From Nitrospirota bacterium (GTDB lineage Bacteria > Nitrospirota > Thermodesulfovibrionia > UBA6902 > DSMQ01): DNA of 64,000 nucleotides. The notes below the pieces were generated by a model, which did no database searches, was not told the origin of the DNA, and saw only the letters and a list, made by a program, of their open reading frames with translations. The translations under genes were made by a program, and so were the position numbers. The stretch is from positions 32,683-96,682 of the forward strand of contig JACQXB010000009.1 of NCBI GenBank assembly GCA_016208965.1, in the 5' to 3' direction. How positions within the stretch are numbered: the stretch's first letter is position 1; each line of letters opens with the position of its first letter. Below are positions 38,791 through 47,995 of the stretch, piece after piece.

Positions 38791-39504
38791 CTATAAGCCA
38801 AAAAATAATATTGATATTCCGCATAAACATACTACAGCACCAGATATGGCATGAGTATAACACTCAAATCGTGTTGAAGGAATAAAATTGATACCAAAGG
38901 TCGAAATAAGAACAATGCTTACCATGGTCAGAATTGTTATCACACCAAAAATAATGGTAACCAAAATTAACCCGGCAAGACTGTTCTTAGCGGCAGGATA
39001 CATAAGCATCGGGATTAATGGTTCGCAGGGTCCAAAAATAAATATTGTAAAAAGAACCCACGGGGTAATACTTTTAGGTGCATTTTTTTTATGGACGTGC
39101 ATATGTTCTATGGTGTGGTCATGGGAGTGGCTATGACTGATGTCCTCTTCATGTGCATGTAGATGTTCATGAGATTTGTACCTTAATGCTTTCCGCATCC
39201 CCCAAACAAAGTAAATTAAACCAAATGCAATAAGAGTCCATGTTGCTAAATTGCCACGAAATGATTCAACTGCTTCTAATTTTAAAACAGCAATGCCAAG
39301 ACTTACACCTAAAATACCCAGTAAAACGGAACTTAATACATGTCCGATACCGCATAAAATAGTAACTAACGTTGTCTTGCCTAATGACCATTTGCCTGAC
39401 CTGGACATCATAATGAATGGTATATAATGGTCAGGTCCAAACAGTGTATGAAAAAAACCTATTGCTGCTGCTGCAGTTATAAGGATTAATAATTCATTAG
39501 ACAT
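38791..39504 (-). CDS. NicO/UreH-like metal transporter with His-rich loop
   Basis: GFFHTLFGPDHYIPFIMMSRSGKW; HEHLHAHEEDISHSHSHDHTIEHMHVHKK. Confidence 0.82.
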   Translation of the reverse strand: MSNELLILITAAAAIGFFHTLFGPDHYIPFIMMSRSGKWSLGKTTLVTILCGIGHVLSSVLLGILGVSLGIAVLKLEAVESFRGNLATWTLIAFGLIYFVWGMRKALRYKSHEHLHAHEEDISHSHSHDHTIEHMHVHKKNAPKSITPWVLFTIFIFGPCEPLIPMLMYPAAKNSLAGLILVTIIFGVITILTMVSIVLISTFGINFIPSTRFECYTHAISGAVVCLCGISILFFGL

Positions 39505-39542
39505 AATAATTGCGCTCTAAATAAAAAAATTATTTCAAATGC

Positions 39543-40916
39543 TTACCTGTTGTTGTCAATGACAGTTTTCCGTTCTCGCCCCTTTATTAAAATATACAAT
39601 AAGTTATCAACCTTATCTATGAGTTTTTTGAACAATCCTCTATGACTCTTTGAGTTTCCAAACAGTTCTATCCTGATTTTTGTGATCTCTGAGTCATTGC
39701 ATTCTTCATATGTAATATATCCTTTCTGTATGGCATGTCTTTCAAGAATCAAAAGATGTTTCGCTTTGTCTACAAATGGCATAAGCAATTCTTTAGTTTT
39801 TTTTAGACTATCTCCAAGTTTTTCTTGCCCCTTGTCTCTCGCCCCTTGCCCCTTTTTGAGTATCTCTGCGATTTCTTTTATCATGACATACAACGTGCAG
39901 TATTCAAGCCCCCTTACTCCCCTCCGCCACTGAAGAAGCATTGGGTTTCGCCAGAACCAGAGGAAATTTCGTTCGCCAAGGGAAATCAGCTCATCAACTG
40001 ACATTTCAAGTTCCTTGAGCAGTGACAGGTTTGTTTTGGAGCCTATAAGTTGAGAAGTTGAGAGGCTCTCATCTTCCCAATTTCTTATCTTCCTAACTTC
40101 TGTCTTCTGTCCTGCGAGATATCTCCACTGATTCTTTAGAACTATTGCGCCATTTTCATCATCAGGTGTATCAAAATGAATAAGTGATAGGATTACTTTG
40201 CCTTTGCCAAAATTACCTTCTATTACAGCAGGCTCACCTTTTAATCTCTCAGGATTAAGGTTAATCCTGTAAAGTGCTTCAAGTTTTGTCCAGCTACCGT
40301 TTGTTTCCACATCCCCCACATTCATGTCAGAACTGAAGGAATCAGGCAGGGCATCTCCATAGGTGGCGAGAATTTTTATCCCTTTGTCTTCTACTAAAAA
40401 TTGCGATGGCCACCAGGCGTGAAAAACAGGTGAGAAGTTCTCTGATGCATGATAATCCTGAATCTTGTATCCTGCATCTTGAATCTTGCAGTTGTCCCAC
40501 ACGGAATGTTTGTTGATATTGAGATGAATCTTCCCGCTGAAGCTCGGGACGCGATTCTTTGTAGGTCTTCTCCTGACATTTAAGAGTCCTACACTCTCCT
40601 GAGTTGCAAGCCCTGCACCGCCGCAAAGACCGAGGTAATCGCCTCCGTCTCTGACAAATCTTTTTATCTCCGTGATGCCTTTCTTACCGAGAGCCTTTAG
40701 CTTATTTGATGCCCATCCACCAGGGGTAAATAGCATTTTGTAATTTTTGAGTTGCCCGTTTTTAATATCAGCAGAACGAATAATATCAAAAGGCAGGTTA
40801 AGTGACTTCAATGCCTTATATGCCATTAATCCCCAAAGAAAAGACTCATCCCATAGAAAGGCAACATCATTTGAGGACTTTGAACTTTGAACTTTAAACT
40901 TTGAACTTTTTCTCAT
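39543..40916 (-). CDS. BPL_N-type (glutamine amidotransferase-like) protein in the cobalamin cluster
   Basis: MLFTPGGWASNKLKAL...FVRDGGDYLGLCGGAGLA. Confidence 0.7.
   Translation of the reverse strand: MRKSSKFKVQSSKSSNDVAFLWDESFLWGLMAYKALKSLNLPFDIIRSADIKNGQLKNYKMLFTPGGWASNKLKALGKKGITEIKRFVRDGGDYLGLCGGAGLATQESVGLLNVRRRPTKNRVPSFSGKIHLNINKHSVWDNCKIQDAGYKIQDYHASENFSPVFHAWWPSQFLVEDKGIKILATYGDALPDSFSSDMNVGDVETNGSWTKLEALYRINLNPERLKGEPAVIEGNFGKGKVILSLIHFDTPDDENGAIVLKNQWRYLAGQKTEVRKIRNWEDESLSTSQLIGSKTNLSLLKELEMSVDELISLGERNFLWFWRNPMLLQWRRGVRGLEYCTLYVMIKEIAEILKKGQGARDKGQEKLGDSLKKTKELLMPFVDKAKHLLILERHAIQKGYITYEECNDSEITKIRIELFGNSKSHRGLFKKLIDKVDNLLYILIKGRERKTVIDNNR
40454..40488. repeat. Heptamer array AATCYTG x5 in coding sequence
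   Basis: aatcctg aatcttg tatcctg catcttg aatcttg; peptide CKIQDAGYKIQDY. Confidence 0.93.
40875..40910. repeat. Heptamer array CTTTGAA at 5' end of the 39543-40916 gene
   Basis: ctttgaa ctttgaa ctttaaa ctttgaa; peptide KSSKFKVQSSKSS. Confidence 0.9.
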
Positions 40917-42801
40917 ATCCCCTCGGTGTTATCATCCAATTATTCCATGTAAATGTCTGTGAATTGCCTATTATCACTGTTGTCTGCATATCAATATCAT
41001 GTTTAAGCATTTCTTCAAGATTTGTGATCACTATTTTTTCGCCTTCTCTCATTGCAGCCTTCACGATGCCAACGGATGTTTCAGGAGACCTGTGCCTCAA
41101 GATAATATCCCTTGCCTTATTGATATGCCCCTGCCTGCCCCTGCTCTTTGGGTTATAAAGCACAATCACAAAATCAGCCGTTGTAGCGGCCTCAAGCCTT
41201 TTTTCTATCAAATCCCAAGACGTAAGCCTGTTAGAAAGACTTATACATGCAAAATCATGCATGAGTGGCGCACCGAGCCTTGCTGCACAGGCATTTAAGG
41301 CAGAAATACCGGGGATGACTTCAACAGAAATAGTGTCAAAGTGTCCGAGTGTCAGAGTGTCAGAGTCTTTGATACTTTGATACTTTGAATCTTTGACACT
41401 TAGTATCTCAAACACCAATCCTGCCATCGCATATATTCCAGGGTCTCCACCACTTATGATAGAAACGGTTTTTCCTGACATTGCCAGTTCTACTGCTCTT
41501 TTACATCTGTCTATCTCCTGCGTCATGCCTGTGGATACGACTTCTTTATCCTTAATTAACTCCTGTATTAGTTCAAGATATGTGCTGTATCCAACTATAA
41601 CTTCAGATTTTCTCATGGCACTTTGGGCATAAGGTGTAATGTGTTCTATACTTCCTGGCCCTGTTCCAACGATATAAATTTTGCCTTTAAGTGACGAGTC
41701 TAATTTAGAGTTTCTTATTTTTTTATTCGTTAACTTGTAACTTGTAACTTGTAACTTGTAACTGTCTTTAACAGCTATTGCCACTGTTACATTCCCTATC
41801 TTTTGCTTTTTCACAAGCAGTTTCTTTGCTCCTGATGCGAGTAATACTGCTGGCTCTGCTACTGCTTTGGCTCCAGTTGCTTTGAATGCAGCTTCTGATT
41901 TCACCACACCTTTAACATTATTCAGTTCGTCGGATGTGAACGTTTTAACCTTAAAACCATACTTTTCAGTGAATGCAATCAGACCAGGCTCGCTGCTTTT
42001 TTTATCAATGGTCGCTATGGAGTAAACCGATAGAAATGATAGATTATTTTCTTCCAATATCCTTTTTACAGCATCCTCTATCTCATCTGATGATGTCCCA
42101 CTATTGCAGCCCATCCCTATAACAAGGTTTTTGGGACGGAGATAAAGCTGACCTTTTACATGACATCCTCCAGAAGAACATATAAACTGATTGAGATAAA
42201 TGTTTGTTTTGTTTGTTATCACCACATCAGCAAATCGTGGGTCATTGACCTTCAAGAATTCTTCAGGAAGATTTACTTCCGAGTTTTGTTCTATACAGAC
42301 CATCAATGCACTGTTATTTACAAGCCGTGTGCCTATTTGCGGAAGGAGTTCCCAATCTTCTATGACAAGATTATTCTCCTTTGCCCACAGGTCTATGGAA
42401 GGCAGATTATTTACATCAGATGCTGTTGTTATTACCGCTCTGCCTCCTAAAAAATCAGCAATCTCCTTTGCAATCTTATTTGCACCTCCAAGATGTCCAC
42501 TTAAAAGACTGACAGCAAATCTCCCTGCTTCGTCCAGCACAACAACAGCAGGATCTGTCCTTTTGCCTTTTATTAAGGGTGCGATAGTCCTGACAACAAT
42601 TCCTGCTGCCATGATGAATATTAGATTTTTGCACTCGCTCCAGACCTCAGAAACAGCCTCTGATTTAAATTTCACCATCTGTGAATTAGGGAAAAGCTCT
42701 TTGAGCTTTTTGGCAAGCATAAGTCCCTTGTCTGTTATGTAAAATAAGGCTGAAGGCTGACTTCTGACTTCTGTCTTGTTGCCCTTATTTTCTGTATTCA
42801 T
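40894..42801 (-). CDS. CbiG-CbiH fusion (cobalt-precorrin-5A hydrolase / precorrin-3B C17-methyltransferase)
   Basis: CbiG: NLIFIMAAGIVVRTIAPLIKGKRTDPAVVVLDEAGRFAVSLLSGHLGGAN; CbiH: IYIVGTGPGSIEHITPYAQSAMRKSEVIVGY. Confidence 0.93.
   Translation of the reverse strand: MNTENKGNKTEVRSQPSALFYITDKGLMLAKKLKELFPNSQMVKFKSEAVSEVWSECKNLIFIMAAGIVVRTIAPLIKGKRTDPAVVVLDEAGRFAVSLLSGHLGGANKIAKEIADFLGGRAVITTASDVNNLPSIDLWAKENNLVIEDWELLPQIGTRLVNNSALMVCIEQNSEVNLPEEFLKVNDPRFADVVITNKTNIYLNQFICSSGGCHVKGQLYLRPKNLVIGMGCNSGTSSDEIEDAVKRILEENNLSFLSVYSIATIDKKSSEPGLIAFTEKYGFKVKTFTSDELNNVKGVVKSEAAFKATGAKAVAEPAVLLASGAKKLLVKKQKIGNVTVAIAVKDSYKLQVTSYKLTNKKIRNSKLDSSLKGKIYIVGTGPGSIEHITPYAQSAMRKSEVIVGYSTYLELIQELIKDKEVVSTGMTQEIDRCKRAVELAMSGKTVSIISGGDPGIYAMAGLVFEILSVKDSKYQSIKDSDTLTLGHFDTISVEVIPGISALNACAARLGAPLMHDFACISLSNRLTSWDLIEKRLEAATTADFVIVLYNPKSRGRQGHINKARDIILRHRSPETSVGIVKAAMREGEKIVITNLEEMLKHDIDMQTTVIIGNSQTFTWNNWMITPRGYEKKFKV
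41344..41402. repeat. Octamer array AGTGTCAG/ATACTTTG inverted pair in cbiGH
   Basis: peptide DSKYQSIKDSDTLTLGHFDT. Confidence 0.92.
41731..41763. repeat. Heptamer array TAACTTG x4+ in cbiGH
   Basis: taacttgtaacttgtaacttgtaacttgtaac; peptide SYKLQVTSYKLTN. Confidence 0.95.
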
Positions 42802-43540
42802 GTGTAAAGTCTTTGTTGTAGAGCTTTGATTCTTTGCCTAACGATTCTTCCGATGCCCTTAAAGCCTCACCAACATATATAAGTGCAGTCTTTTTTATAT
42901 TGGCAGTTTTAATTAATTCAACCATATTTTTTAGTCTGCCTCTTATAATTTTCTGTTTCGGCCAGGATACCTTCTCAATTATCACCACAGGCGTATCTTC
43001 CGGATAGCTTTTTAGTAATTCGTCTCTTAACTTTTCACTCATCCCTGCACTCAAAAATATCACCATTGTTGCTTTGTGTTTAGCCAACTCACTGAGCTTT
43101 TCGGTTTCAGGTACAAGAGTCCTTCCTTCAAGACGTGTAAATATGACAGTCTGGCTTATCTCAGGAATGGTGAGTTCCTGTCCCAGTACTGCTGCACCGG
43201 CCATTGCAGAAGAAACCCCTGGAATGACTTCATAATCTATGTTCAATTCTCGGAGCCTTTCTATCTGCTCTGATATGGCACTGTATAAAGAGGTGTCACC
43301 TGTGTGCAGCCTCACAACCATCTTATCTTTATCTATTGAGTCTTTTATAATCTTTATTATTTCATTAAGGGTAAGTTTTGATGAATCAAATATTTCTGCT
43401 TTTATGTTGTTCAAGAGTTCAGGATTCACAAGGCTTCCTGCATAAATTACTACATTGGCATTATCAAGGAGCCTTCTACTCTTGATTGTTATTAACTCAG
43501 GATCACCAGGCCCTGCACTTATGAAATATACCTTGCTCAT
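42785..43540 (-). CDS. cbiF: Precorrin-4 C11-methyltransferase
   Basis: VYFISAGPGDPELITIKSRRLLDNANVVIYAGSLVNPELL. Confidence 0.95.
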   Translation of the reverse strand: MSKVYFISAGPGDPELITIKSRRLLDNANVVIYAGSLVNPELLNNIKAEIFDSSKLTLNEIIKIIKDSIDKDKMVVRLHTGDTSLYSAISEQIERLRELNIDYEVIPGVSSAMAGAAVLGQELTIPEISQTVIFTRLEGRTLVPETEKLSELAKHKATMVIFLSAGMSEKLRDELLKSYPEDTPVVIIEKVSWPKQKIIRGRLKNMVELIKTANIKKTALIYVGEALRASEESLGKESKLYNKDFTHEYRK

Positions 43541-44304
43541 TTTCTTATTATCACCATTGAAAAGTAATTGAGGTCTTCTTCTTTTACATCTCTGATATTT
43601 TTGATTATCCTTTCATCTTCCATACCCACCTTTGAAATATAAACTGCTTTATTCAGGAGATCTGTTTCATCTAAGACATTCAATATATTTCTGAACACTT
43701 TATGAACCTTCATAAGCACAATGGTATCAAACCTTTCTAATGCATTCTTTAAGTCAGTCATGTAATTTGCTGGAAGTATAGCAATCCTTTCATCAGCGAG
43801 TCCCAATGGTATTTTTGCCATTGAGGCAGAGGCATTTATGGAAGATACTCCTGGAATTATTTCTATATTTAATTCTGGGTTGAGATCAAGAAGTCTATCA
43901 TGGAGGTAAAAAAATGTGCTGTATATTGCAGGATCTCCGATGGTGATAAAAGCCGTATCAATTCCTTTATCTAGTCTGCTATAAACAGCATTTATTGTTT
44001 CCTGCCATTTTGTGTCCAGTTCGCAATCTTTAAATCCCCCCTCACCCCCCTTTGTTAAAGGGGGGATGGGGGGATTTTCTGTATTCTGTGTTCTGGTCTT
44101 TCTCATTGGAAAATATGCCTCTATGATCTCTTTGCCGTCAATGTCAATAACTTTTCTAACAATGGATAATGCAAAACTGCTTCCTTCTTCCCTGCTCTTT
44201 GGAACACAGATGCATGACACTTCTTTTAGTATCCTTAGCGCCTTGAGCGTTAACAGTTCAGGGTTTCCGGGACCTACACCTATTACATAAAGTTTTCCTG
44301 TCAT
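43537..44304 (-). CDS. cbiL: Precorrin-2 C20-methyltransferase
   Basis: LYVIGVGPGNPELLTLKALRILKEVSCICVPKSREEGSSFA. Confidence 0.95.
   Translation of the reverse strand: MTGKLYVIGVGPGNPELLTLKALRILKEVSCICVPKSREEGSSFALSIVRKVIDIDGKEIIEAYFPMRKTRTQNTENPPIPPLTKGGEGGFKDCELDTKWQETINAVYSRLDKGIDTAFITIGDPAIYSTFFYLHDRLLDLNPELNIEIIPGVSSINASASMAKIPLGLADERIAILPANYMTDLKNALERFDTIVLMKVHKVFRNILNVLDETDLLNKAVYISKVGMEDERIIKNIRDVKEEDLNYFSMVIIRK
44032..44078. repeat. GC-rich palindromic repeat in-frame in cbiL
   Basis: peptide NPPIPPLTKGGEGGFK. Confidence 0.92.
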
Positions 44305-44306
44305 TT

Positions 44307-45635
44307 CTATCTTTCTCCTGTTATAACAAATATCGTATTTAAAGCATTCATGTGTCTTTTGCCACCCATAGTTTTTACTCTGGAAACAGAAATTTCAGAT
44401 ACTCCCACATTAAATTCGTTGTTCTCAAGATGTTGAATTGCCCCATTCAGTGTCTCTATTGTAGTGGCATTTATTACGATGACTCCAGACGATATCTTAT
44501 TGCTCACAAATTCTATTATCTCTTTAATCCTTCCGCTGCTCCCTCCTATAAATACTCTGTCTGGCTCTGGAAGATTTGATAGTATTTCAGGGGCATTGCC
44601 TTTTATTATCTCAATATTAGATGTGTTGTGTCTAATCATATTTTCCTTGATATGATTAACCTGCTCTTCATCTCTTTCGATAGCAAAAACTTTTAATTCA
44701 GGATAAAGCCTTGCTACTTCTATTGATACTGATCCAGAGCCAGCACCAATATCCCAGAAAACACCCTTTGGGGGAAGTCTTAATTTATGAATGGTTACTG
44801 CCCTAACCTCATCTTTTGTTATGAGCCCCCTTGAATGCTGAATCTCGTCTTCTCGGATACCAAAACAAAAACCAGAAGTTGAGAAGTTTGGAAGTTGAGA
44901 AGTTGAAATTTTCACATCTTCACACCTTCTCATTTTCTCATCTTCTGACTTTTTTATTATGACTACATTTGGGTCTGTGAATAACATGCCAGCAATCTCA
45001 TGAGGTGTTCCCTTAATAATCCTTTCATCAAGATAGCCAAGTTTTTCACAAACAAACATTTTGAGTTCAGAGTTTAGAGTTAAGGATTTAGAGTTAAGGA
45101 TTTTTGCTATTACCGATGGATTGTTCTCTTTATCAGTAAGAATGGCGAGTTTACTATATTTTGTGAGGAGAAATGGAATGTCTTTAATTTTATACTCAAG
45201 TTTTCTTCTTTTCTTTGGGTCGGGCCCTCCATGCAGGCTTATGAAAAATGCATCGCTCCATGTCTCTTTGATTTTTGAAAACGCCACCTGGACACTTGAA
45301 AGGTCCGGGAGTATCTCTATTATGTCATTTGCAAATTCGTTAACGATTCTTCTGCCAATTCCAAAAAACATCGGGTCTCCGGAAGCGAGAAGCACGATAG
45401 CACGTGATGCGTGATGCGTGATGCGTGATGCGATCAGGGACTTGATAAAATTAATTGTCTCATCCACATTGTTTATGACTTTTATTTTATCTTTCACTTT
45501 TTCATATTCCTTATAACTTTTAAAAACCTCAAAGAGCCTTTTGGATGCAAGGATGACTGATGAATTCAAGATAACTTTCCTTGCACCTTTATCAAGTGGT
45601 CTATAGCCAATGCCTATGACATAGATTTTATTCAT
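44307..45635 (-). CDS. CbiE-CbiT fusion (cobalt-precorrin-7 C5/C15 methyltransferase)
   Basis: CbiE N-terminus plus CbiT ITKDEVRAVTIHKLRLPPKGVFWDIGAGSGSVSIE. Confidence 0.94.
   Translation of the reverse strand: MNKIYVIGIGYRPLDKGARKVILNSSVILASKRLFEVFKSYKEYEKVKDKIKVINNVDETINFIKSLIASRITHHASRAIVLLASGDPMFFGIGRRIVNEFANDIIEILPDLSSVQVAFSKIKETWSDAFFISLHGGPDPKKRRKLEYKIKDIPFLLTKYSKLAILTDKENNPSVIAKILNSKSLTLNSELKMFVCEKLGYLDERIIKGTPHEIAGMLFTDPNVVIIKKSEDEKMRRCEDVKISTSQLPNFSTSGFCFGIREDEIQHSRGLITKDEVRAVTIHKLRLPPKGVFWDIGAGSGSVSIEVARLYPELKVFAIERDEEQVNHIKENMIRHNTSNIEIIKGNAPEILSNLPEPDRVFIGGSSGRIKEIIEFVSNKISSGVIVINATTIETLNGAIQHLENNEFNVGVSEISVSRVKTMGGKRHMNALNTIFVITGER
44872..44945. repeat. AAGTTGAG / CTTCTCAT short-repeat inverted pair in cbiET
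   Basis: cagaagttgagaagtttggaagttgagaagttg...cttcacaccttctcattttctcatcttc. Confidence 0.8.
45063..45104. repeat. Heptamer array GAGTTWA/GGATTTA x6 in cbiET
   Basis: gagttca gagttta gagttaa ggattta gagttaa ggatttt; peptide NSKSLTLNSELK. Confidence 0.9.
45404..45431. repeat. Heptamer array GTGATGC x4 in cbiET
   Basis: Four perfect copies; peptide SRITHHASRA. Confidence 0.97.
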
Positions 45636-45761
45636 ATCGAAAAAATGCTCAAGGTAAAATATTTAAGGGGAAATTCAGCGCACCTTTATACGATGTCAGA
45701 TCAACAGGATAAAAGTAGTGATTGATCGCTTTGATCCAACTCCTTGGCATTAGTTATTTTT

Positions 45762-46061
45762 TTACCACACCTTTCTCATGCTTTTGAGAGATGATAGATA
45801 GTCCTCGTGTTCCAGATTAGCCTCAACCCCGTAGTCCCTGAATACGTCCATCATTTTTGAGATAGAAACCCCTGCTATTCTTGCAGCCTTTTCGATAGAT
45901 GCCTCGGATTTTTTATATTTTTCTATAGCAAGCATTACCCTGCCGAGGTCAACAAGTTCCCTGACGGCTTTTGAAACATCCTCTTTTTCTTCTTTTGCAA
46001 GATGAGATAAGAATTTATAGTCATTGTCGTCCACACGTATACTTAGAGTTTTTGTTGCCAT
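45762..46061 (-). CDS. RHH/UPF0175-like antitoxin
   Basis: TLSIRVDDNDYKFLSHLAKEEKEDVSKAVRELVDLG, next to PIN gene. Confidence 0.7.
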   Translation of the reverse strand: MATKTLSIRVDDNDYKFLSHLAKEEKEDVSKAVRELVDLGRVMLAIEKYKKSEASIEKAARIAGVSISKMMDVFRDYGVEANLEHEDYLSSLKSMRKVW

Positions 46062-46062
46062 T

Positions 46063-46572
46063 TTAAATTCCTCCTTTTATTTGTCTTTCCGCATCAGCAA
46101 TTATTGCCTTGCCATATCTGCCTATATATCCAAGCCGTTGTAATTTTAAAAGAGCCTCATTTTTATCAATGAGTTGTTTTTCAAATGCCCTTATTAAAAC
46201 AGCTATGGCAGTAATAAACTCAATTTTTAACATTTTGCATGCCCTTATTGCATTTCTATCATCTGTCGCAATGAAGCGTATATTCTCCTGAATAGCAAGA
46301 CTTATTGCTTCTGCCTCGCCTTGGTCTATATTAAAATCTAACATAAGCTTATCTGACTGTTTCTTATTTTTAACCTTTAATGCAGTAATCTTTTTATCCT
46401 CAAATAGCTTCCGTATAATAGGTGAATCCTCATATTCTACTTGTCTTACTTCTGAAGCAACGCTCTCAGGCACTAAAACTTTCTGCTGAAAATTGAATAT
46501 AAACAATTCCAGTAAATCTATTTTTGCAAGAAGAATTAATGTTGATGCATCAAAGATTATCATGTAATTCAA
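46063..46572 (-). CDS. PIN-like (DUF3368-type) toxin
   Basis: FDASTLILLAKIDLLELF ... LDFNIDQGEAEAISLAIQENIRFIATDDRNAI. Confidence 0.85.
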   Translation of the reverse strand: MNYMIIFDASTLILLAKIDLLELFIFNFQQKVLVPESVASEVRQVEYEDSPIIRKLFEDKKITALKVKNKKQSDKLMLDFNIDQGEAEAISLAIQENIRFIATDDRNAIRACKMLKIEFITAIAVLIRAFEKQLIDKNEALLKLQRLGYIGRYGKAIIADAERQIKGGI

Positions 46573-46602
46573 TTGTAATCATTTGTATGACAAATGTCAA
46601 CC

Positions 46603-47832
46603 CTATTCACTATTTGCAATTATCTTCCCTTCATACGATACAAGATATGAAATAACAGGTATTCCTGAGGCTATGCTTTCTGCATATTTTTTAGCGGCAA
46701 CACAAACCTTTAAAAAAAGTGATGCGTGATGCGTGATGCGTGATGCGCTAATGAATTCAAAAATTTCCATTGCTGTATTGAACTCTTGCGCTAATCCCCA
46801 ATCCATAACCCCCAATCCCTTTAAAAATTCAATAGTTTTTTTTATATCAATTGCTCCGTGTTTTACATGTGTCTGAGGCGTTGACATTGCAACCTTTAGC
46901 ATCTTTGCCCATTGCGCACAGAGATGGATTTTTTTGAACCCATGCGTTTTCGCCTCAAGAAGCGAATATTCAAGATAATCACCCATCATTATATAATATT
47001 CTTCTGGAAAATTGAATTTTTTCATGTGCGATTTTTCCGAGGTTCGTCCGGCAGAAATAACAATTTCCTGATGCCCCATTGCCTTTGCCACATCCATAGA
47101 AGATGTTATTGTTGCTGTCCATGCCTCTGATGATATAGGTTTCACAATACCCGTTGTGCCGAGTATTGATATACCGCCTATTATACCCAGTCTATGATTC
47201 AGTGTCTTTTTAGCTAATTCCTCGCCATTTGGAACCGAGATGGTTATTTCCAAAACTGAGGCGGTTCTTTTTAAATCTTGCATCTTGCATCCTGCATCCT
47301 GCATCGCTTCCATCACTGCCTTTTCTATCATCTTTCTTGGCACTGGATTTATGGCGGACTCTCTGACAGGAACGGGAAGTCCGGGTTTTGTAACAATACC
47401 AACACCCTTACCACCTTTGATAATTAATAAGTGTGAAGTGGGAACTAAGAAGTGAGAAGTAAAAAACAAAGCATCTAAAAATCTTTTACTTCCTACTTCT
47501 AACTTCTCACTTTTTACTTGTATTGTTGCAACTATCTCTGCCCTGTTTGTTACATCCGGGTCATCGCCTGCATCTTTGATAACAGATGCCCGAGCAATCA
47601 GTGATGAGTGATGAGTGATGAGTTTGGAGTTATGGACTTTAAAACATACTCTGCTGCCATCAGGAAAAGGAATCTCTACATGGGTGATGGATAATGAGTG
47701 ATGAGTAACGGGTTTCTCGTCTGGTTTGTTACGCATTACGCATAACGCATTACGCATCACGAGCATTGCTGCCTTTGCAGCCGCAGCAGCACATGCGCCT
47801 GTTGTATATCCTGACCTGAGTTTTTTCTTCAT
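46603..47832 (-). CDS. cbiD: Cobalt-precorrin-5B C1-methyltransferase
   Basis: LRSGYTTGACAAAAAKAAM; GGKGVGIVTKPGLPVPVRESAINPVPRKMI. Confidence 0.96.
   Translation of the reverse strand: MKKKLRSGYTTGACAAAAAKAAMLVMRNALCVMRNKPDEKPVTHHSLSITHVEIPFPDGSRVCFKVHNSKLITHHSSLIARASVIKDAGDDPDVTNRAEIVATIQVKSEKLEVGSKRFLDALFFTSHFLVPTSHLLIIKGGKGVGIVTKPGLPVPVRESAINPVPRKMIEKAVMEAMQDAGCKMQDLKRTASVLEITISVPNGEELAKKTLNHRLGIIGGISILGTTGIVKPISSEAWTATITSSMDVAKAMGHQEIVISAGRTSEKSHMKKFNFPEEYYIMMGDYLEYSLLEAKTHGFKKIHLCAQWAKMLKVAMSTPQTHVKHGAIDIKKTIEFLKGLGVMDWGLAQEFNTAMEIFEFISASRITHHASLFLKVCVAAKKYAESIASGIPVISYLVSYEGKIIANSE
46719..46746. repeat. Heptamer array GTGATGC x4 in cbiD
   Basis: Four perfect copies; same unit as in cbiET at 45404. 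Confidence 0.97.
47274..47301. repeat. Heptamer array CATCYTG x4 in cbiD
   Basis: aatcttg catcttg catcctg catcctg. Confidence 0.93.
47429..47519. repeat. GAAGTGA/ACTTCTC inverted short-repeat pair in cbiD
   Basis: gtgtgaagtgggaactaagaagtgagaagt ... acttcctacttctaacttctcacttttta. Confidence 0.85.
47601..47623. repeat. Heptamer array GTGATGA x3 in cbiD
   Basis: gtgatgagtgatgagtgatgagt. Confidence 0.93.
47731..47758. repeat. Heptamer array ACGCATW x4 in cbiD
   Basis: acgcatt acgcata acgcatt acgcatc; peptide MRNALCVMRN. Confidence 0.95.
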
Positions 47833-47833
47833 A

Positions 47834-47995
47834 TCAAATGTCCGCAGATTTCACAGATTCCTCAGATTTTATAAAAAGCAAAAGCATGAACATTTACCTA
47901 TTGCGTCATTACGGGCTTGACCCGGAATGACAATATGAAACATTAAATTTGTTTTTCATAAAAATCTGTGTCAATCTGCGCAATCTGTGGATTAG
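47834..47995. repeat. CAGATTTCA/TCAATCTGCGCAATCTGTGG inverted repeat enclosing a GTCATT..GGAATGAC copy
   Basis: ccgcagatttcacagattcctcagatt ... aatctgtgtcaatctgcgcaatctgtgg. Confidence 0.8.
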
